From contig JBANDB010000001.1 in NCBI GenBank assembly GCA_037576215.1, positions 7,564,001 through 7,628,000 on the forward strand: a stretch of 64,000 nt of DNA, given 5' to 3'. The position numbers were made by a program, and so were the translations under genes. The notes beneath the pieces were generated by a model that searched no databases, was not told where the DNA came from, and saw nothing but the letters and a program-made list of their open reading frames with translations. Shown here in pieces: positions 58,209-64,000 of this stretch. The stretch's first letter is position 1. Every line of letters begins with the position of its first letter. Source of the DNA: Armillaria gallica. Lineage: Eukaryota; Basidiomycota; Agaricomycetes; Agaricales; Physalacriaceae.

Positions 58209-60860
58209 ATGTTAAGGCTACTGTTTCTGCTGGCGCCAACAGCAGTTTTGTTGGTCGATGGTAGTGACCAGTTCCGAATCCAAGAATCGCCTTTTGACCT
58301 CGGTTACGGACCACCCAGGCTGCAACCAGGTTAGGTCTGCCGTGATTTCCGCCGTTATACGCGTTCATGTCATTCATAGATGCCCCGGTACCAACACGTG
58401 CTTGGTCTTCACTGAATGCTACGGTTGGCGGTCGTCTTCGAAGAGCCACACCTTATGCAAGGTCCTGTTTCAGTGGGTCGTTGGACGAAGGAGACTGCAC
58501 AGGGGTGATAAGCGAGTACCTTGATCCTGGTATGTTTTTCGTATCTCTTCCCGTATCATACTGAGGCAATCGCAGCCAGACGTTCCGACCACTTTGGCGC
58601 ATACATCAACGTGAGTGTCGTCTTCTTTCGCCGAAATTTCGAGTGCGTTTACCGAATCTTCAGACGGAATGGGAAACATGTCAAGCGACTGTGGAGGAAT
58701 GCACTTTGAACTGGTTAAGCCCGGCTGCAAGGGCTGGAGACTGTAGACAAGGCGCGGTTCCGTCTTACTACGTGCGTCATTCTTGTGCCTTTTACGCCCC
58801 TGCTGAAGGGATAACTAGGTTGATGTAGTCGACCATACCGACGTTGCAGCTGCTTTCGAGTTCTCGAGGCGCACAGGTGTTCCTGTAGTCGTTAAGAATA
58901 CCGGGGTATGCCAGCTTGGCGTTATACGGATGTGCCTGGGCTGACTTTTCCCTCAGCATGATTACATGGGCCGGATCAGTGGACCGGGCGCACTAGGCAT
59001 CTGGGTATGTTCTCCATTCCAAGTTGGTGTCGATTAGAGGCTTCATTCATGCTCGTAGACACACCACCTGAAATCGGTCCGTCTCTTTCCTCTTCGGGAA
59101 CGTAAATGTTCATTACCTCGAGTAGATATCTCACAACAAGGCCTTCATTCCGCAAGGATGTGAATCAACGGCGGACCCGGTTCCCGCTGTGACTTTTGGG
59201 GTAGGCTGTTGGTTAACTCTTTCAATATGCATAACTCATCGTCTACTGTAGAGCGGAGCTCAATTTTACGATCTATTGCAGTTTGCAAACGAGAATAATC
59301 TAACCATACCTGGAGGTTCTGATGCGACAGTCGGTGTCGGAGGGGGTTATCTGCAGGTACGTTCGTTATCTGATTTAGCATGGACCAAGCTAATTTATCT
59401 TTTCCTCTAGGGTGGTGGTCACAGGTCTGACCAGAAACTTGACGCAATCGAATATCGCTCATGCTCCGTCGTCTAGCCCGCTTTCAAACATATTCGGACT
59501 AGCAGTCGACCGTGTAGTACGTCTGGTTCTCTTGTTCACTTCCTCGTTAATGAAATACATGTGTACAGCTCGAATATGAGGTCGTCGTACCCAACGGTGA
59601 CCTCCTCATTGCTAACGAGTGTCAGAATCCCGATCTTTTCTTTGCTCTACGCGGAGGAGGCGGTGGAACCTTTGGTGTCGTTATGCAAGTCACGACACGA
59701 GCTCTACCCAGAGCAGAGCTCGTCACGTACGCTAGATTTTCGTTGCCATTCCTTACTCTCACGAACAATGCCAACAGCGTATCGGCGACGTTCAAACCTA
59801 CGACGTCCATTGAGAAGTTTTTGGAATTCGCCATTCCTTACTCGGTCGGATGGGCCAGCGATGGTAAATCCTTTCTAATCGCATTTCTTCACTCTCTTAT
59901 CATTCCTTTCCTTAGGTTGGAGTGGATATATATATGTATGTTGTGGTATATGTCTACTTCTGCTAGCCACTGACATCGCGGTAGACTGCCGGGCTATTCC
60001 ACCTGAGTAAACTTGAGACTACAGAGGACAAAGCACTTGCATACATGGCACCGCTCAAGACATTCCTTGAAGAAGAGCTGGACATTGAGCTACAAGTGTC
60101 GGCGAGTCACTCGTACGGAGAATTCCATGAGAAATATCTACACCTGTCGTCTGTTGGCTTGGTCCGCAATTCTCTTTCTCTTATCATGGTTTTACTGATT
60201 GGTTTTAACAGCCAAAATGCATCCCCGTCTTCCCAGCGTCGCGACTCATCCCTGCAGAGACCTTTTCCGACTCGCCCAAAAAGTTGCTGAGCACCTTAAT
60301 GCAGCTCATAAACACCCTCCCGGCGTCGTTCATCTTCGCAAATACTCCGTATGCGTTCCCCGGGGATGGCAAGACGAGCGTGACAGATGCATGGAGGAGG
60401 AGTATATGGGACGTGAGTATGCTCGTGTTCGTGCTGTATTGATGCCGCTGACATCTAACATCCAGGTAACCTTTGGACAAGTGTGGGACTACTCGGCGTC
60501 CCCTACGCAACAAGAAAAGGTGTACCGAGATCTATCGCGAAGTATGGATCCGTTGAGGGAAATCACCCCCGGAGGTGGAACATACGGGAACGAGGCTGAT
60601 GTGTATGAGCCTGATTGGGAACGCGCGTTTTGGGGAGAGAATTACGAGGAGCTGGTAAGGGTGAAGAGGAAATAGTTCGTGTCTTCTCTTTTCTTTTTTT
60701 GCCCTTCACTAACGATTGGTTAGTGATCCGGAGCATTTATTGGATTGTTGGCGGTGTGGTGAGTGCGTTTAATCTTCCTTTGGGGCGGGCGCTGATCTTA
60801 TGTACTGGTTTAGTGGATTGGAAAGGCCCTAGTGATCCTAGGTATCACTGTTACTTCTAG
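58209..60860 (+). CDS. Secreted FAD-dependent oxidase, PCMH/berberine-bridge (isoamyl-alcohol-oxidase-like) type, 18 exons
   Basis: The model has 18 exons: 58209-58329, 58380-58529, 58576-58610, 58664-58771, 58819-58905, 58957-59004, 59059-59076, 59126-59200, 59252-59356, 59411-59424, 59477-59516, 59569-59863, 59916-59935, 59985-60152, 60212-60412, 60466-60674, 60724-60758 and 60814-60860. It totals 591 aa with all phases consistent. A signal peptide ([18 protein letters not shown]) suggests secretion. [12 protein letters not shown] and CTLNWLSPA precede the FAD-binding PCMH domain: [20 protein letters not shown] (the His is the likely 8-alpha FAD attachment site), [36 protein letters not shown]. 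The BBE-type C-terminus reads [20 protein letters not shown] and [13 protein letters not shown]. The Cys used for a second covalent bond in berberine bridge enzyme is absent (GGSDATVG). Substrate unknown. Confidence 0.92.
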
Positions 60861-62790
60861 AAATATGCGCTCTTCGCGGTGGTTCTGGCGCGCGCGCTGA
60901 ATGTATAATAGTCTAGGAATGCTAGATCCTATTCAATCAATACAGACATTCGCTATTTGTATAACTGGCGTCGACATGATGTTGTGCTAATCGTTGAAAG
61001 CGGAGGTTGCGCTTCGGATTAAATTCTTATCCTGGTCTTTCAAGGTAAGCTACTCTTTTTTGATGATTACGAATCCTATCGTAGTGCTCTTTCCTCCAGT
61101 CGTTTCCAGGACATTATACCGAAGCCAACAAGATGAATATGATGTAAGGCTTATTGCGAGATGGGCTGTAAGCGACTTCACTATGGCTACGGCGGTCTTT
61201 ATCTGTTACACTGATGGCATTAGTCAGAATCATATCACATAATTCGACGTCTGTAAGTCACCACACCTATTACGAAACCATCACGAACGCCATGAAGCTT
61301 ATGAATAGCTCGCTCTTGACCGTCTTTTCCTGTGTCACTGCCATGTCATTCAGCCACCTTGCAAAACTCTTCCTGGGGATATCGCCCATATCGCTGTTGA
61401 CAAAGCAGAGGATCACTACCTTGCCTTCACGCGTAATGGTACTATATCTTATAGTAGTCCAATGATCTCGAATATCGTGCTGCTAGCCAGTGCGTCCAAC
61501 TTTCGCTTGACGAAGCGGATCCCCGTAAGTGCATACCTTTGCGTATGTTGCTCGGGCTGATCTATTTGCAGTTCTCGGATGAAATGCCGTCGTAGACTAT
61601 GGCGACAGTCACTCGTGTGGTGGTACTTCGTAACATTTATACGATTCCTGCCGCTGTGAGATCCGGTTTGTATGATCGCACTCATAATCCGATGTTTCAT
61701 TAGTACGTCGACAGTCCAGTGCAGGTCTGTATCACTGACAATGTTGTCGAGCTCAGCTATTCTGGTATGTTATTTTTGCATGTTACCATTCATTCCGCAC
61801 TAATGTTTGTACAGGCAATCCTATCCGTCAGACTCACGGGGTAGCTTTGTTGATACCGATGGCCAAGTCTAGATCGCAGTGCAACAAGGCTTCAATTCCG
61901 ACACTTCGTACACTTTCAGCTGTATGTATCTGAGATCACAAATCTTCGTATGCAAGTCCTGACATGGATCTGATAGCCAGGCGCTTCGACTATTGGTGTT
62001 TCCAGTACCCTTAGTGTTGAAATTGGAATTCCAGAAATAGCTGATGTCACTGCAGAATTGTCCGTCTCGACTGACATTACGGACGAGTCCTCGTTTATCA
62101 CTTTGACCCCTGCGTATCGCACCGACTAGCTTCAATGTTTCCTATAGCGACGTCAGCACGATTACCCTGACAATAAATGTTCCCGATGGAAAGACTTGTA
62201 CTGCCACGGTTAGCTTTCTGAGTCTGGTTATTCCACCTGGCTGATTCGCTGTCCCATCTTAGAACAGCACCCAGATGTGTAACATCGAAGCGACTGGTCA
62301 CTACCTCGCCTAGGAATGGATCTGGATCTTCTACAACAGTAGGGTTCAGTGCCACTATGACTGTTCGTAGCGCTTTTTTTACAGATATCACACGGATCTT
62401 CTAAATATTGTTCCTATTCCAGGGGGCATCAGCGCGGAGGCAATCCTCATAAACCGCGATGACCACTCCGGCTTCGCTGAGCTCAAGGGCTCTATGGTTG
62501 CGAACACCCACACTAGCTATGCCAGCAGCCACATATAAACGTGGCGCAAATGACTCAGAATCGCGACCTGAATCTCAAAATTATCTGTCTTTTGCTTGCC
62601 CACCTTCGTCGTTTGATTTTCTGGTCTACACAGTACATCCACTCCTCGACGTCTAATGCTATTCTCATAGGTTCTGGACGATCATATGTGATGATGATAA
62701 TGATGATATTGCGATCGTATTCTGAAGTTGACCTTTCCAGATCTGGAGTTCACACTTTTTCCTGGCGATAACCATAGCCTAGGCAGACTC
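60861..62790 (+). pseudogene. Decayed beta-strand-rich gene, possibly aerolysin/ETX-MTX2-like; low certainty
   Basis: Several plus-strand exon-like pieces carry alternating Ser/Thr/Val beta-hairpin sequence: STLSVEIGIPEIADVTAEL near 62.02 kb and ITLTINVPDGKTCTATVSF near 62.17 kb. Upstream pieces include EDHYLAFTRNGTISYSS and TDGISQNHIT. This pattern resembles the pore-forming half of aerolysin-like proteins found in some mushrooms, but I cannot align it confidently. Stops such as the TAG after TDGQV (about 61870) and frame changes indicate a broken gene. Exon borders are not resolved, and no function is claimed. Confidence 0.3.
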
Positions 62791-63311
62791 ACAAATCAAG
62801 ACAGTCGAGTACGACAACCATGTTCAGAGACAAGACTCGTCCTACGTTTTGACATGCATTCATCTGCGGAATTTTGAAGATGAACTGAGCCAGCAAAAAA
62901 ACGTTCCGGCGCTGTGGTCATTATCAGAGGGCGACGGTGTAATCATCGACCCACCACGGGCGGCTATGGGCGGGCATAACTGTTACTTACCCTGGATGCG
63001 AAGAAACAGATGGAGTTGATGACACATTTTCGTCCAGTCTCTGCGCCTAGATCCCCTCCTTTCAGGTACAGTGTAATGAATGTTATCCTTGGCGCTGGAG
63101 GTCGCTTATTCAGCGGAATTAGTCATCAGGGTTCGCTGACTGATTCGCTGCAACTTTCTGCATCCTTACATTCATCTACGCATTTACCGAAAGTGCCGGT
63201 AAAGATGTTCGTCGCCTTCGATGAATCATCAGCACCCAGAGGGGACAGGACGCGCGGTATAAAGGTGCTCTGTGTACTTGTCGGGTTTTCTTCGTTGAAT
63301 ACGTGAGAACC
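62791..63311. other. Upstream region of the OYE gene
   Basis: No recognised gene. The frame 63010-63306 is unlike known families. TATA-like words occur (GCGGTATAAAGGTG at about 63255, roughly 55 bp before the ATG), which is a plausible core promoter for the downstream gene. Confidence 0.45.
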
Positions 63312-64000
63312 ATGATGTCTACAACCAAACTATTCCAGCCTATCACTGTTGGACGTCTCTCCCTCTCTCATCGAGTCGTCTTGGCTCCTATGGGACGATT
63401 TCTCGTGAATCCGGTAACACTTTCCCCTTTACTACCTTTGGTGAAGGATTACTATGTCCAACGCGCTATGGTTCCGGGCACGCTTCTTATCACTGAGGGC
63501 ACACTCATCGCACCGAAAGCCTCTGGGATTCCTGCATTACCAGAGATATGGACTGAAGAGCAGATCTCTGCGTGGACAGAGGTGGATCTTCTCTTTTCAG
63601 TCAGGACATTCCGCTGACTAGCTTTATATTTGGTAGATCGTCAACGGCGTACATGCCCAGGGAAGCTACATCTACATGCAAATCGCTGCGTTTGGACGTC
63701 AAGCATTGCCGGATTATCTCAAGTCTCGTGATTCTACGTTCCCGCACATAGGGCCTTCGGCGCTGCCCCATGCACCTGGCGCGCCTATCCCCCGCGAGAT
63801 GACGAAAGAGGAGATCAACGAACATATAGAATTATTTGGCATTGCTGCGGCCAATGCGGTGTACAAGGCTGGATTTGATGGTGTCGAGATCCATGGGGCT
63901 AATGGCTTCCTTGTGGACCAGTTCTTGCAGAGCACGAGTAATGTTAGGGATGATGAGTATGGCGGGAGCGTCCAGAAGCGGGTGAGGTTCCCCTTGGAAG
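63312..64000 (+). CDS. Old Yellow Enzyme family NADH:flavin oxidoreductase, 5' part (runs off the window)
   Basis: OYEs are FMN-containing ene-reductases using NAD(P)H. Exon 1, 63312-63581, encodes TKLFQPITVGRLSLSHRVVL-A-P-M-G-R-F, YYVQRAMVPGTLLITEGTLI and PEIWTEEQISAW. The intron 63582-63636 is GT-AG. Exon 2 from 63637 reads GVHAQGSYIYMQIAAFGRQA, EMTKEEINEHIELFGIAAAN, FDGVEIHGANGFLVDQFLQ and DDEYGGSVQKRVRFPLE up to the window end. The substrate-binding His and Asn are present (H-G-A-N). The Tyr that usually follows as proton donor (N-G-Y) is Phe here, and the usual P-M/L-T-R Thr is Gly. ATG 63312 or 63315 both fit. No damage is seen in the visible part. The FAD oxidase lies upstream on the same strand. 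Confidence 0.92.

Noticed and set aside
59405..59480. Frameshift in the FAD oxidase at the GGGH motif
   Set aside because: A 52-nt intron (59425-59476) restores G-G-G-H-S-P-L-S exactly, so the gene is intact.

Overview
The window looks like a piece of a basidiomycete (probably Agaricomycete) nuclear genome. Genes carry many canonical GT-AG introns of about 45-70 nt. There are at least three KDZ transposase loci with the Cys-rich N-terminus and the DGEG(I)E-type C-terminus typical of mushroom genomes, Ty3/gypsy LTR remains, several MITEs, and several large protein families that occur as multi-copy ORFs in mushrooms.

Layout. (1) 0.6-2.1 kb: an intact 8-exon DUF4436-type membrane protein gene on +. 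(2) 2.3-3.5 kb: a broken class I ribonucleotide reductase small-subunit copy on -. (3) 4.1-32 kb: an accessory block. Two tandem multi-exon genes on - (7.6-4.6 kb) are followed by a frame-intact multi-copy gene on - (12.1-9.3 kb), an RNase H1 N-terminal (viroplasmin-like) gene, a 96-aa gene, two unknown genes, a KDZ transposase (18.0-23.4 kb) split by a 1.87-kb insertion, another large multi-copy gene (26.9-29.1 kb) and a second KDZ (29.9-32.1 kb). Nearly all keep clean exon-intron structure but carry isolated in-frame TGA codons. (4) 32.7-41.7 kb: LTR material, namely a mosaic LTR-bounded element flanked by ACAGC, a KDZ C-terminal remnant, a Ty3 integrase-chromodomain remnant with its 3' LTR, and a CTAG-rich LTR-like block. 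(5) 43.8-48.3 kb: another multi-copy gene broken by two inverted 263-bp MITEs, a solo LTR with a 5-bp target duplication, a TA-flanked MITE and a 620-bp foldback element. (6) 48.4-64 kb: more conventional sequence, with an eIF4E pseudogene, an intact nucleotidyltransferase-fold gene (-), an intact 18-exon secreted FAD oxidase (+), a decayed beta-rich gene and the 5' part of an Old Yellow Enzyme gene (+).

How it fits together. Metabolic and cellular genes sit at the edges (DUF4436 left; NTase, FAD oxidase and OYE right). The middle is a repeat-rich island in which the KDZ loci and their associated multi-copy families lie next to each other. Conserved Arg positions turned into TGA point to C-to-T decay of repeated DNA (inference). 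The most informative structures are three elements with CACTG/CACCG ends and 3-bp target duplications, two of which can be removed conceptually to restore the host frame; a tandem array of seven tRNA-T-arm-like hairpins; and a cluster of ACTAGT palindromes. No tRNA, rRNA or CRISPR locus was recognised. All protein identities come from motif recognition, not from a database search.
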